The notes beneath the pieces were generated by a model. It was given only the letters and a program-made list of their open reading frames with translations. It had not been told where the DNA came from and ran no database searches. A stretch of 64,000 bases of DNA from Anarhynchus alexandrinus (taxonomy: Eukaryota > Chordata > Aves > Charadriiformes > Charadriidae): positions 329,646 through 393,645 of the forward strand of contig VUYV01000399.1 of NCBI GenBank assembly GCA_008711295.1, written 5' to 3'. A program made the translations under genes and the position numbers. Of this stretch, positions 53,076 to 64,000 are shown one piece after another; position 1 is the first letter of the stretch, and each line of letters begins with the position of its first letter.

Positions 53076-54039
53076 TACAAAATATTCTTTATTGTAAAAA
53101 AAAATTGATACAAAGTTTAGGTTTGCTTAAAAGTAACACTCGGGAAACTTAATGTAATTACATAAGGAAGATTACACTCCTTTACATGAGCAGTAAGCAG
53201 CTGTTTAGACAAAAAAACAGGGTTGTTAATAGACTTTTTCTTAAAGGAAAATAACTTTTGTGCTGTGAGGTTAGCAGTGGAATACACTGCTGAGTAGAGT
53301 TGGTTTTGTTGGTTCTTTGCAGTGATATTTCTAATAGTAATGCTGATTTTCCTGTAGTTTTAAGGAAAATATTCTTTTATGAGGGAGAAAAATCAAGATA
53401 ACATTTGCTTGTCCTTCTGCTGTGCAAATGAGCCACTAAATCATCTGACACCTCTTTGTTCGGCAAATAAGTGAATGTGTGTGAACTCGCAGGTAGAATT
53501 AAGGATTAGAAAGAGATTAAAACAATTTTAAAGGACCACATCCAGAAGCTTCTAATGGCCTGTTGAGCACAGAGAAAAACTTGCTTCCAACAGGATGTCA
53601 AAAATACTTGAGAGTTTCTTTATGAAACACCTTTGCGTACTTGTGGGTATGGAAATCTCAAGGCAATGTAATTAGAAAAAGTCTGGTGAAACCTGGTAGC
53701 TGTAGCGTTATGCTGGCAACTGCAGGTGGTGGTAGAGTGTCCCTAGAGTGGACCTGCTTTATAAATAACCAAGAAGTAAAGAAGAAAAGTGAAGTTTTCC
53801 AGTGTGCAGTTAGGTGTGTGAAGGAAACAGAAATACCCAACCTATTTCATACAGAGAAAAGGGAAGAGTTACCAAATGATAGCAAGCAATTAAAGTGATT
53901 GATGATAAGATGCAAATGGAGAAAGACCATGACAAAGGTTTGCCTGTCACTGTCAGCATGTTCCTGGTGGCAGTGGCAATATCTTTCTTGTTCGTTCAGG
54001 TTCTTGCATTGAGTAACTGGGTAGACTTGGAGAATTTTT

Positions 54040-54303
54040 GCTCAGTCAGACTTCTCTCAGAGGTGTGTGATGGAAGACAATAAGCTCAAGTTAAGAGATG
54101 GGAAATTCTGATCAGGTACAAGGAAAAAGAAAAATTCTGAGGGTGGTCAAACACTGGAAGAAGTTGCCAGAGAGGCTGTGGGATCTCTGTCCTTGGAGAT
54201 GCTCAAAACTTGACTGAGCAGCATTAATCTACTTGGCCATGCTTTAGGCAAGGTGTAGGATTAAATGTCCCTTCCATCCTCAGTTAGTGTTACGATTCTG
54301 TGT
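54040..54303 (+). mobile_element. CR1 LINE 3' end, degraded
   Basis: The plus strand carries, in CR1 order, CTCTCAGAGGTGTG, GACAATAAGCTCAAG, GGGTGGTCAAACACTGGAAG, GAGAGGCTGTGGGATCTC, CCTTGGAGATGCTCAAAAC, then AATGTCCCTTCCATCCTCAG and a tail GATTCTGTG. This is the 3' end of CR1 ORF2 plus the 3' UTR. A deletion and many substitutions separate it from consensus, so it is older than the copy at 51163. It lies in the same orientation as ZNF804A. The 5' edge is approximate. Confidence 0.9.
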
Positions 54304-57300
54304 TCGATCTGTAGGAGAGTGGCTTTTAATTTTATCTTCTGTAATGAGGTTCCTCGGGGAGCAAGGCACATCACTGTCATGTCCTGCTCACAGCCACTGA
54401 GTACCAGTTTCAGGACCACTGGGTACTTGTGCCTCAACTTGTCCCAGGTGATGGATGGCTAGCGGGAGCGGTGTCTCCACTGACTTTCTCTGGGGATCTC
54501 CCAACCTGTCAGAGCTCCAAAATACAGTGCTTGTTTCAGCTCTGAGTAACAAATAAATCAAATGCAACTATTGAATCTACTTACGATTTCTTTGTAGGGA
54601 TTCCCGAGCTGAGTCATGCAATTCATAGACAGTGACCCAATTTGTAATTAAGAAAGATGATGGACTCGGAGCTTGTCCAAAACTAATTCATATTTAGCTC
54701 TCACTCTCCACAAATCATATGCGTTATCAGCAGTATTTTATTGATTACACTTTTTCATATTAAAAATTGCTGGAGTATATGATCTTAATTTTGGAAAGGC
54801 TTTTAAAAGGTACTCAGGAGCACTACCAATAGAAGAATTGATTTGTTGTCATTAGAGTAGTATTATGCAGAGGCAAGAAAAACTCAAGCTGAGCATTTTC
54901 TAAAGGCATTGTACGCTGCACTCCTGCATTACTGGAGTTGCAGGTTGTTGCAATGAGGGGAAAATTAAGGAACAAGCCCTAAAGCTTATCTTCTTCGTCC
55001 CACAGAGCTCTTGCACTATGGGATGGACAGTGTATACTCCCATAGTTTGAGTATTTCCAGGAAATTGGTCAGGTATTTTGCATCATTTTCATACAGGGGG
55101 AGTGGTGTGCTTATAGGTTGATCTTGTTTGGGTTTTATATACTAATATACTTACTTTATATTATATTTTATATAATATTTATATATTGTCCTGTGTAAAA
55201 TATTTTTTTATATTATTTTAATATATATTCTGTGTATTCAGACCTATAGTTTAACATAGTGGTGTGGCATCATGCTAATTTCTTATAGTTCATGATTTAT
55301 GTAAAGCAAATACAATTCTGGGGGAAGGCAGTTCCAAAGCTCTTTATGACTGGCTGAATCTCTCTTTTCTGTAAGAGGGAGCTATTTGATACAAACAGAC
55401 AGCTTCCAGTTAATTGAATGGGACTGACCAGAAGACCAGCCTTGGAGAGAAGTCCCAACAGGGCAAATCTGTGCATGTGAAGACTCTGTAGGTTCTCCTG
55501 CATCCCCGTCACAGGTACCACAAATTTTGAGCTTGCTTTGAAGTGCTCTGGGTGCTGTAGTCCAGGTAGTGGCTAATGCTGACCATCTTGTAGTCAAGAG
55601 ATGAATGGTGGATTTATTTTCAAATCAGTTAGTAGAGTAACTGGAGCCATATATAATCGCCTTCTAAAAAAAATCTGTCAGAAGTTTGATGCATAGTAAA
55701 TGTGAAAGCTACAATATGGAATAAATTATCAAATGGCTCAAGTTCAGTGTCTCTTTGAAGACTAGGGGGGGTAGAGAAAATTACACTTGTATTTTACACC
55801 TGCCAAATTGAATTACAGCAACAAATCTGTATAATTACAATTCAGAGACCGTGATTTATTCTCCGAGTTAGGTAATTAGAAGCAGGACTACACTTGAAGG
55901 TTCAAATTGGATTCTTAGAAAGAGTCCCTTACATGAATATGACCCATACAGAAATCAGTGTTTTCATCTCTTCTATTTTAAGAATTTTGAATCATAATGT
56001 AAAGTGACTCATTCATTATTTCCTCATCTCTTCATCAGCGAGATGCACAAGAAATTGTTCCTTTGATTGTTTCTCTGCAAATGTGAAATCTTTACGGCTT
56101 CTTCTCTTTTCAACAGGCATTCATAAATCCAATTAACATTAATGAGTCTCACATGTGTGCATAGAGAGGAAAAAAAATGGACCTTTTGTCTCTTAAAGTA
56201 TGTGTTTAACTGCAGAAAAAATGAAGAAAAAGCTTTTTGGTGAATTACAGGTTACAAAGTCAGTGGCTTCTATCTCATTTTCGCAGTAGCTAACACATTC
56301 CCCTGGTTCTCTCTCCCCTGTCAAGGGTCCTTGCATGAGCTATAAATGCAGGATGAGCAGTGCTATCGGTGAAGTGGAGAGCACTATTATTACCTCCAGT
56401 TCTAAGATTAATTACTAATAGCCCCCATTTTCAACTGAATGGCAGGATTACAATAGGGTTAATGTGACTGTATTCTGTCTCGTGACATAACTCTATGAGA
56501 ACAGAGTGAAAAGAAGTAAAAAATATTAGTATCTCAGTAACCTATAAAGAAGAAATACTTAGTGCCCCTCTTCAGAGCTTCTCCTGTCGTCCCTCTGAAG
56601 AATACGACTGATGTTACAAGAAGTTAGTGACATTTTTGTATTATTCAGTAATACTTCTTGTTTACTTGTGGGGGACTCTTAGAGCAGCTATGACTTTCCC
56701 GATGACACAGAAGTCTTGATGGAGCTCAATGCTGTTAGCATGTGAATGGGGTCTTAGTAAATTAAATACTGACCTCTAGGAAAGCATCTGCTCCTGTTGC
56801 TGGCAAAACAGTTTCAACACAGGGAATTTTGCTTAATTTAATTCATTGCCTATTAACACTAACTTTTGAGTACTGATTTGCTTATCGGGGTTGGGAAAGA
56901 AGACTTAAATTGAGGAAACGCTTCCTTAAATTTGGCAGTGGTGAAGCTGGGGGGTGAGGGAGCGGGCTGCTCACAGTGGTGTCTGGACCAACCGCAACGG
57001 GCACAGGGTCCACCACAGGTCCTCCTGCAGCTCCCCCACCACCCAAACCTGCCGTGTGCCCCCAGTACACCTCCTCAGTCACAGCTGACATGCAAAAAGG
57101 CTCCAAGGAGCTCACTGCAGTATAAATATACTGAAACCATATGGTCTATCGGAATCATAATATCACTTCAGAGGTTTAGAAATAGCATGTTTATTAGCTG
57201 TAATCACTCCAAAATTTTCATTTAAATGAATAGCCTCAAGTACTCAATATAGTTCTATTTCCCTACAAACCTTTTGTGCAGTTTGGTTTGGAATAGAAGG

Positions 57301-57489
57301 CATCACCATTCACATCAAAAAAAGAACGGTAAAAGGCTCTTTGGTTGACCCCTGTGTCCGCAGCCATCTAGTAGGATCATGACTGGACTCTCATGGAGGT
57401 ATAGGTTATGGCTTTCTCCATGTAAGATGCTCTAATGTGCACATCTATATAGGATGCTCTATGCTTTAAAACAACTGTTGTTGCGCTTC
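54304..57489. other. Intron 1 sequence, block 3
   Basis: Non-coding. An AT-rich simple-sequence stretch lies at 55135-55232. Minus-strand frames at 55297-55597 are open in two registers without recognisable content. A short GC-richer patch occurs at 56935-57080. Nothing else stands out. Confidence 0.65.
55135..55232. repeat. AT-rich low-complexity stretch
   Basis: About 100 bases of TATA/TTATAT/ATATTT permutations with only a few G or C. Confidence 0.85.
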
Positions 57490-57740
57490 TCTGTCAGGAA
57501 GCATTTTCTGATACTGTTATTATTTTGCAACTGTGTTTCCTCCGTGTTTCCTCTGCCTTATTTGAAGTTAAGCCCATTTTGTCCTGACTAATTACTGTCC
57601 CTGTTACAGCCTTAAGATAATTGTAAACTGTAACAATCCTCATTACTTGCATCTTTTCCAAGCTCAGTATACTTAGCTGTTTTCCTCTTTCTTCGTACAT
57701 AATTCCTCTAGTCTTGATTATGCTGTGGCTTTTTCTTTCT
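57490..57740 (-). mobile_element. Ancient CR1 LINE relic
   Basis: Read on the minus strand, an open frame includes MYEERGKQLSILSLEKMQ and IVTVYNYLKAVTG. These align with the CR1 ORF2 block [17 protein letters not shown]...DLITVFKYLKG. On the plus strand, ATTAAGCCCATT-like, TTACAGCCTTAAG and TCTTTTCCAAGCTC blocks follow the order of the older CR1 subfamilies known from birds and turtles. Both ends are ragged. The heavy divergence marks it as much older than the copy at 51163. It is antisense to ZNF804A and ends near a T tract and an undetermined base. Confidence 0.8.
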
Positions 57741-57759
57741 TTTTTTTTTTTTTTTCCTT

Positions 57760-57760
57760 N
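57760..57760. other. Undetermined base
   Basis: A single N at the end of a T-rich tract, probably a homopolymer sequencing problem. Confidence 0.99.
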
Positions 57761-58416
57761 ACGTCATCATTTCAACGTAAATCTATCAAAATGGTTCCCA
57801 GTAGTCCATATGAAAGGTGAAACTAGAAGGATTTAATGGATGTTGCTAGTGTGGTTCTTCGATGTATAGATACTTGGGGGTGGATTGTGCAGTCTGTATT
57901 TATAGTGGCATGTGCTTATTCTATACATAGTCTCACTAACATCATTGGGACCGCTCACTTCATCCTATTCTTATCACTTCCCCAGTTCCCTCCTCCACTC
58001 CTCAAAGTCCTTGCCACAATGTAGCATTTGGCTATGGGCAGAGATTTTAGTTTTCCGGAGTCTTTAGTTGTGCTATGACTTCTCCATTGCCTTCCACGTA
58101 GCAGATATAATTTCCAACTTCTCTGGAAAGTGCTTTGATAAATCCCTGATTATAACACTTGTGAGATAGGCTTGTTTGTATTTTGTATGAATAATGTGAT
58201 CCTTGCCAGGAGCTGACAGATTTATTTCCTTCTGCACTATTAATTGCTCAAACTTGTATATTTGTGCACATATATTTGTTCTTTCCCTTGTGAAAGAACA
58301 GAAATAAATATGAAGTATTTCTACACAGTTAGAGACATAAGTTTTATTTCTGACCTCTTTGTCTTTTAATCTTTGCTTTATTTTCCCCACCATGTGGTGT
58401 TTTTTTGGTTTTTGGG

Positions 58417-58434
58417 TTTTTTTTTTTTTTTTTT
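58417..58434. repeat. T18 tract
   Basis: Eighteen uninterrupted T, preceded by T/G-rich sequence. Confidence 0.9.
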
Positions 58435-61400
58435 CCTGTCTGTGGAAAATCTACCTGGCTTGGTTAGCTTGACTTATTTTGCTATTGTCCTGCTCTGTGC
58501 AAACCTCACCTCAGTGGGTACGTCCATTTTCTGTCGTGGCTCTTTGACCTCCCAGTCCACTTTAGCTGACTCTCCTTACATGCTTTTTTTGGTTAGTGGG
58601 ATGATCTGAATCCACTGAGCATTTTTTTTGAAAAACCATTGTCAAATTTGGTCTTTTTACTGCAAATATTTGGAAATACCTGTGCTACGTTGAACTTAGA
58701 TCTCACTGTTGATTCTTATACAGTTGTACAATTTAATTTTCTCAGTTTTACCATCCTGATTAGATTGATATTCTCATCACTTACCATCTACCATGACTTC
58801 AGGTTCTTCCATAATTTTTTCATAGATGGACTTTTTAAAGCAGCGGACATAAATTGAATGAAGTTGAGCTTCACAGAAGATGTGCTAGTCACCAATACCC
58901 TTAAGTTAATTTTTACTTGTAATGAAACATGAGAGCCCTCAACATGTGCATTTATTTCATCTGAAGAAACATACTGCTTTTGCAACATCCATTGCCCAGT
59001 GATGCCATACACCACCAGGCTGCAGAAATACCCTTTATTGTCAACTTTTTCGTAACAGGATTAGCTATTACATCTCTCTGTTCTCTTTCACCCCTCATCA
59101 CTGCGGAGAAGTATAGGATATAACTTGCTGAGATTTCATGTTATTTTGCTTTGGGGCAACTGTGCTGTTTTCTTCTGTGCCCTTTTTCTCTGCGCTGGGG
59201 AACAGGGGTGCCTGGACCACGGCGCTAACCTGCCAGCTGGGGTGGCACGGCTACTTGCTTTCACTCCAGTTAGAGTACCGAGCGTGTCGATGAAAGGAAG
59301 GAAAGATAAGATCATAAAACTTTCAAATACAATGCTGACAAGTTAGTGTGCATGCTTGAACACTTAAAAAAAATTAAATAAAATCCTGGGGTGCAAGGAT
59401 CGTCTGGTGAGCAATTGTTTGCATGACAAAACTTTGGATTTGAGAAATACTTGAAGAAAATAAACAGATTTAGAGATTACTTTCCTTGACATTGCTCAAC
59501 ACATTTTTTGGGTTTTTTTAAACCATACAGTAAACTTCAGTATTTTATGTTTCTTGCTGCCTTTTCCTGTTTCCCTGTTCCTTTTCTTTTATATCCATCA
59601 TTTGGAGGGATGGGGGCTGCCTGTGCCTGCATTAGTTGTAGTTGAAAAGATTTGCTAAATGCAATTCTCTGTTACGGTCTCTGTCCTTTTTTTAATGGCT
59701 GGCTGTCCTGTGATCCTGCTCTGCTTTTCTTTCTCATGTGCTCTTTTTTTGGCATATTTTTCTTTTCTGCCTATACCTCTCTAATGCTGCTTGCTTTCTT
59801 TTTTGTATTTTTTGAGCTTTGTTCTATTTCACATCCCAGGTCTCTGCAAGTTATTTCTCAAAACCAGATGCCATTTTAGAACTAGATTAACTGCCTTTGG
59901 TCAATCAGAAAATGAGAATTCAATCTCTGAGCTTTTGTTTTGACTTTTTTTTTTTTGTTAGAAGCAAAGAAGCATTTTTGATTATGTTGTAAGAATAAGG
60001 TCTCTAATACAGCCTTAATTGCTTTGTTCGTTAATTTGTTAGATCTGGTACAGATTTAATGATATCATTGCAGCTGGCATTTAGCTGATTGGAAAAACAC
60101 GACAATTTTTGTATTTAGATAGTGCAAATGAGAGAATGGTAAAACTGGTTTATGCTACTCTCTTTTGCTGCTTGTAATACTCCACATTTGTTCTTGTGAG
60201 CAGTTACAAGTGAGAAAAATCCTCATAAAGCCTGACTAGATAGAACTCAGAAGTTTCTGTTTCTAAATGAATGCATGGTTATTACTATTATTTCTTTTGC
60301 TAAAGCCCAACTGGGACACCAGGATGAGTGTGTGTGTGCTCGCACTTAAGTATACATATATAAAATATATTTTGAGGGTCACCATTTCCTTTCATAATAT
60401 TAACAGCATAGTGAAGGCTGTATTTAGGTAGACTTGACTAAGCAGGGTGTGATCGCACGAAAACAAAGAGATGTCGTGTAAAATTTTCTTGCAATGACGT
60501 TTTTGGATTTTTCTTGGACGAGGAGGCAATACCAAAACTGAAATCTGTTATTTTAAGCTGTCCGTCATGATGGTGAACACTTAATCTGATGTGAATTCAG
60601 CTTCAGGTCTGTAAGATAAAGACCTGAGCTATTGTTCATGACAAAAAGATGTAAAAAAGTAATGAAAATGTTTCTTGAAGAAATGAGGGGTGGGTGAGGA
60701 AGCAGGGGAGGACTTGGCTGATAACAAAGCATATGGATTGCTTCAATATAGCATTGCTAGAAATGCTGAGGCAGGTTCAACTGCTGGTAGCTGGAAGAGA
60801 GCAATGTTCATACTGGCAGAAAGATGGCATTTCCAGGGAATTCTGTGAGTTTCTACCATTTCTTGAGCAGATCTCGAGGACCTGTGGCAGCATGTAACTT
60901 TGCTCAGGTATGTAATGAGCTACGTTGGGAATTGCTCTGTTGTACTTGTGAGCTACATAAAGTCAGAATGTCAAGAAGATATTAAAAAGGTGTATCCTGA
61001 AAATTTAATATTGCTTATGCTTTGTGTTTTCTGAAAGGCATAGAGGAATGTTTAAAACAAGATTGTGAAACTTTTGACTCCTCCTAGCTGTCAAACCTCT
61101 CTGAAGCTTTCTTGACTGGTTTTCCTTCTCCTTTCTCCAGCTCGTCTCCCACAAGAACAGTCTCTCCAGACGGCAATAATAATAAAATATTCTAATAAAC
61201 ACATGCATGGTAATTCAGTGCTACCTATGCATACACACGCATGTGCTTGCTGGTCTCTATAAGCACATGGAAGAAGGTCAGCTGTAAGGAGTGAGGTACC
61301 TGTACGTGCTGTTCATCAAGCTGGTGTTCGGAGTGTGTAGAAAAGCTAAATGGCTGGAAAGCAGCTATCTTGTTCAAAAAAAGCCACTTAACAAGACATT

Positions 61401-64000
61401 CAGTGAGGAGGTAACATCTTTAAAAATATTTAGTGCCACTCAGAGCCCGAAAAAGCAACTTTTTGAAGTATTTAAAGACCAGCATCTTTCAGAGGAAAGC
61501 TGAGCAGTTCTGCAATGAAGTTGCTATCTTTCAATGTTACAATTGCTCAACTGATAGGAGAAACTTCTCTTGATTATTTTATACTTAGATCCACTTACTA
61601 CCTGGAAATACAGCCTGTACTGAAATATGTTAACTGTTTAAAGGTGTCGGATATCAGAAGAGAACTAGCTTCATTACACCATATTAAGCATGCTAGAATT
61701 ATATTTTAATATGTTCAAATTGCTAGGCAGGCAGGGATTGTCAGCTGTTCTAGTGCTTTAACATAGCACTCCCGACTCTCTTCACATGAACAAAAAGGAT
61801 TATTTTTTAAAGATTTCTGCTTATGTAGTGTATGTTTTGCTTGCTGAAACCCTGTTTTAAATGTTAGTTTTCATTTTTCTGTCTGATTTCCTAACGTATG
61901 CTTTGCATTTTCTGTTTCCTCTAATGTTGCCTGCTCTTCAGAGGTGAATGAAGTCAATCCCATGGTAAATTCATACACATGCTCACTCATCTAACTGTCA
62001 AACTTTTGGTTTTAATCTCTGAAACATTGTTTATCATCAGACTTGCTTAGTCTTATGTGTTGAGACCAGGACATGTGCCACTGGTTCCCATCTCATTCTT
62101 CCTGAAGGAAAGTGTCCATTTCACTCATTTTCAGTGTTCATAACAACATGTTACAAGTTGTCAGTAAGTGACAGCTTTTAAAATAGGGTCATGTCTTGCT
62201 GTTCCACTAATAAAATACACTGCAAATGAGATAGCTTGCATGTTCTGCTTTTACTGGGTGCTGTTGACTGAATCACATATTTATTCTGATGTTATTGTTT
62301 TGTTATATATGTGCCTTTGGATACTTTATGGATATCTGACCTGTTGAATAGCCAGAATATAGCTGAAATTTCTATCCGTCCCCACATGGCCTTCCCTGGT
62401 CAATGCCGATGAGTGGGAATCAGAAGAGAGCTACTTCTGCCTCCTATAGCAATAACTGGAGAATGTTTAAGTCAATCATAGGGCTGTAGGAATGATCACA
62501 TTACCTTGGCTTAGAAATGTTACCCTGTGTTATCTGAGCAGGCTTTTAGCCTGAGAAAGCAATGAGTAAATCGATTCAACTTAGCTTTCTTTCCTCCTAG
62601 GCTAAGCTAATTTGAATTGCCGTACATTGCTTACGGTTAAGGGCAGGAGTGAGGACAGCTGACGTGTGCAACCTTTTGAGAAGTTGGGGTTGGCCATTTG
62701 AGCTGTAGGAGCTGCATTGAGGTGACTCAAGTTCTGTCAAATCATTTTTGTCTGTGCTTACGTTATAATTCATTTCAGAGAGATACTGTACTTTGGAAGT
62801 GGATCACCTTTCCCCCTTTACCACACATTGGTGTGAGTTGCACATCGGTACTGAGATGGGTGAAGTAGATTGCTTTTGGAGAAAATGAAAGTCCCTTCCG
62901 TGAGTCTACCAAAATGTATGTTAAGCCATCAGTAAGGGTCCAAACTGGTGACTGGCCTTTGGATAGCTTTGAAACACATGTGTAGGGTCTAGGAAATTGG
63001 AATAAGTCTAGTTTGAAGTCCGTCCCTGACCTGCTTGTGGTACATGTTTACTTACACTAACTGTGTCAATCTACAGATCCATTCCGTTGTGCAATGTCTT
63101 TATAATGTAAACATGGCCTGAAGTGTCTTCAGGCCTGAGACACTGAGCTATTTCCAGAATCAGCTTTTTACTCTCTAATATGAAAGTGTAGTTAGATATT
63201 ATGCTTATAATAATTGTACTGTTTCCTTTGCAGTGTATAAGGTGATAAAGCGAGACAAAAATAAAATATTTTGAATTTTTGTATTATGTGCTTGCGTGCA
63301 AACATTCCCTCATGCACGGATGCACACAAAATTAATTCCCTATGTGGTTGGCTTTGTCTGTTTTAGCAAGTAAGGAGGCACAAGGGAAGCATGCCTGTAG
63401 AGCAAGAGCATCAAAACTCCAGTGTGTGCAATGGATGGACTTGAGGGCTTTTTGTTCCTGCTAGCTCTGATCCGCTCCAGTGGACTGAAAGGCCATTAGC
63501 AGGTGGAGTCTGTTAGGCGAGTCCTAGAGTACATCTTCCAGTTTCACTTGTGTGCTCTAAGACTTCTCCGTGGTGTGCGTCAAGACACAGTAAATGAGAG
63601 CAGTTGGGGTGTCCAGAGGCACACGCTTTGGGGACTAAAGTACTAATGCAGGCCCATCTGCTCATGTCGATGTACTTCTGCCAAACAAAAGTTACTAGGA
63701 ACGGGTTGTTTTTTTCAGGTGAGAAATAAAAGTATGGGAGATGTTCATGGTATGTTTATGAAAGCCCGTAATGTTTTTATTAAGTTAATTAGTATTTGCT
63801 GTTGGGTTTTCTTTTTCTCTAGTAGAATATTCACATCCTTTGAAATTAATTGGTCCGCTTTTCATTAAAATCAGCAGGAGATATCATTTAAGTAAACACC
63901 TAAGACCTAAGCTTGCAAGAAAAGTTCAAGCTCTTCCTGAGTGTCTGAGGGCAGAATCAGTGCCGTGTCCACCCCGCCATCTCCATCCCCTCCCTCCCCC

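Larger units (their letters stand above)
51816..54039. other. Intron 1 sequence, block 2
   Basis: Non-coding. It holds a (TTTA)4 tract at 52696-52714 and a TATTG pentanucleotide tract at 53048-53075. A G-rich stretch lies at 52440-52530. Two short plus-strand open frames at 53641-53898 and 53895-54083 match nothing known, and the second runs into the CR1 at 54040. Confidence 0.65.
57741..64000. other. Intron 1 sequence, block 4
   Basis: Non-coding as far as can be seen. A T18 tract lies at 58417-58434 and a short GT/TA tract at about 60329-60369. Three plus-strand open frames of 64-70 codons follow one another at 60694-60897, 61291-61503 and 61515-61709, in different registers, with no known match. 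The right edge ends in a C-rich stretch (63968-64000). Confidence 0.6.

Overview
This window looks like a piece of bird chromosome. Four LINE fragments of the CR1 family are recognisable, one of them close to the avian consensus. The DNA is AT-rich with long non-coding stretches, there are no operons or dense genes, and there is one GC-rich CpG island. Four assembly defects are visible: a 527-base run of N at 41754-42280 and single N bases at 10178, 41435 and 57760.

Only one protein-coding exon can be named. At 42351-42461 (+) lies the 37-codon first coding exon of ZNF804A, a C2H2 zinc-finger gene. It starts [16 protein letters not shown], ends in [11 protein letters not shown], and is followed directly by a GT splice donor. 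The exon sits inside a CpG island (about 41100-43030) that should hold the promoter. The N gap removes most of the probable 5' UTR and perhaps the transcription start. From 42462 to the right edge the window is the beginning of intron 1. I found no zinc-finger exon here, so the intron runs at least 21.5 kb and the rest of the gene lies to the right.

Region by region: 1-41099 is upstream intergenic DNA with no recognisable gene. It holds short hairpins, simple repeats, one weak CR1 relic (about 18205-18295) and one possible older LINE relic (about 35385-35575). 41100-43030 is the CpG island with exon 1. 43031-64000 is intron 1, with a well-preserved 3' CR1 end (51163-51815, -), a degraded CR1 (54040-54303, +) and an older CR1 relic (57490-57740, -).

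Several stretches are exon-like or coding-like but match nothing I know: 578-694 (-), 30562-30852 (-), 32489-32740 (+) and 45208-45765 (+). They are listed at low confidence. I saw no RNA gene, CRISPR array, viral gene or new multi-gene system. The most useful leads are the ZNF804A promoter and exon context, the CR1 copies of different ages, and the unexplained exon-like stretches.
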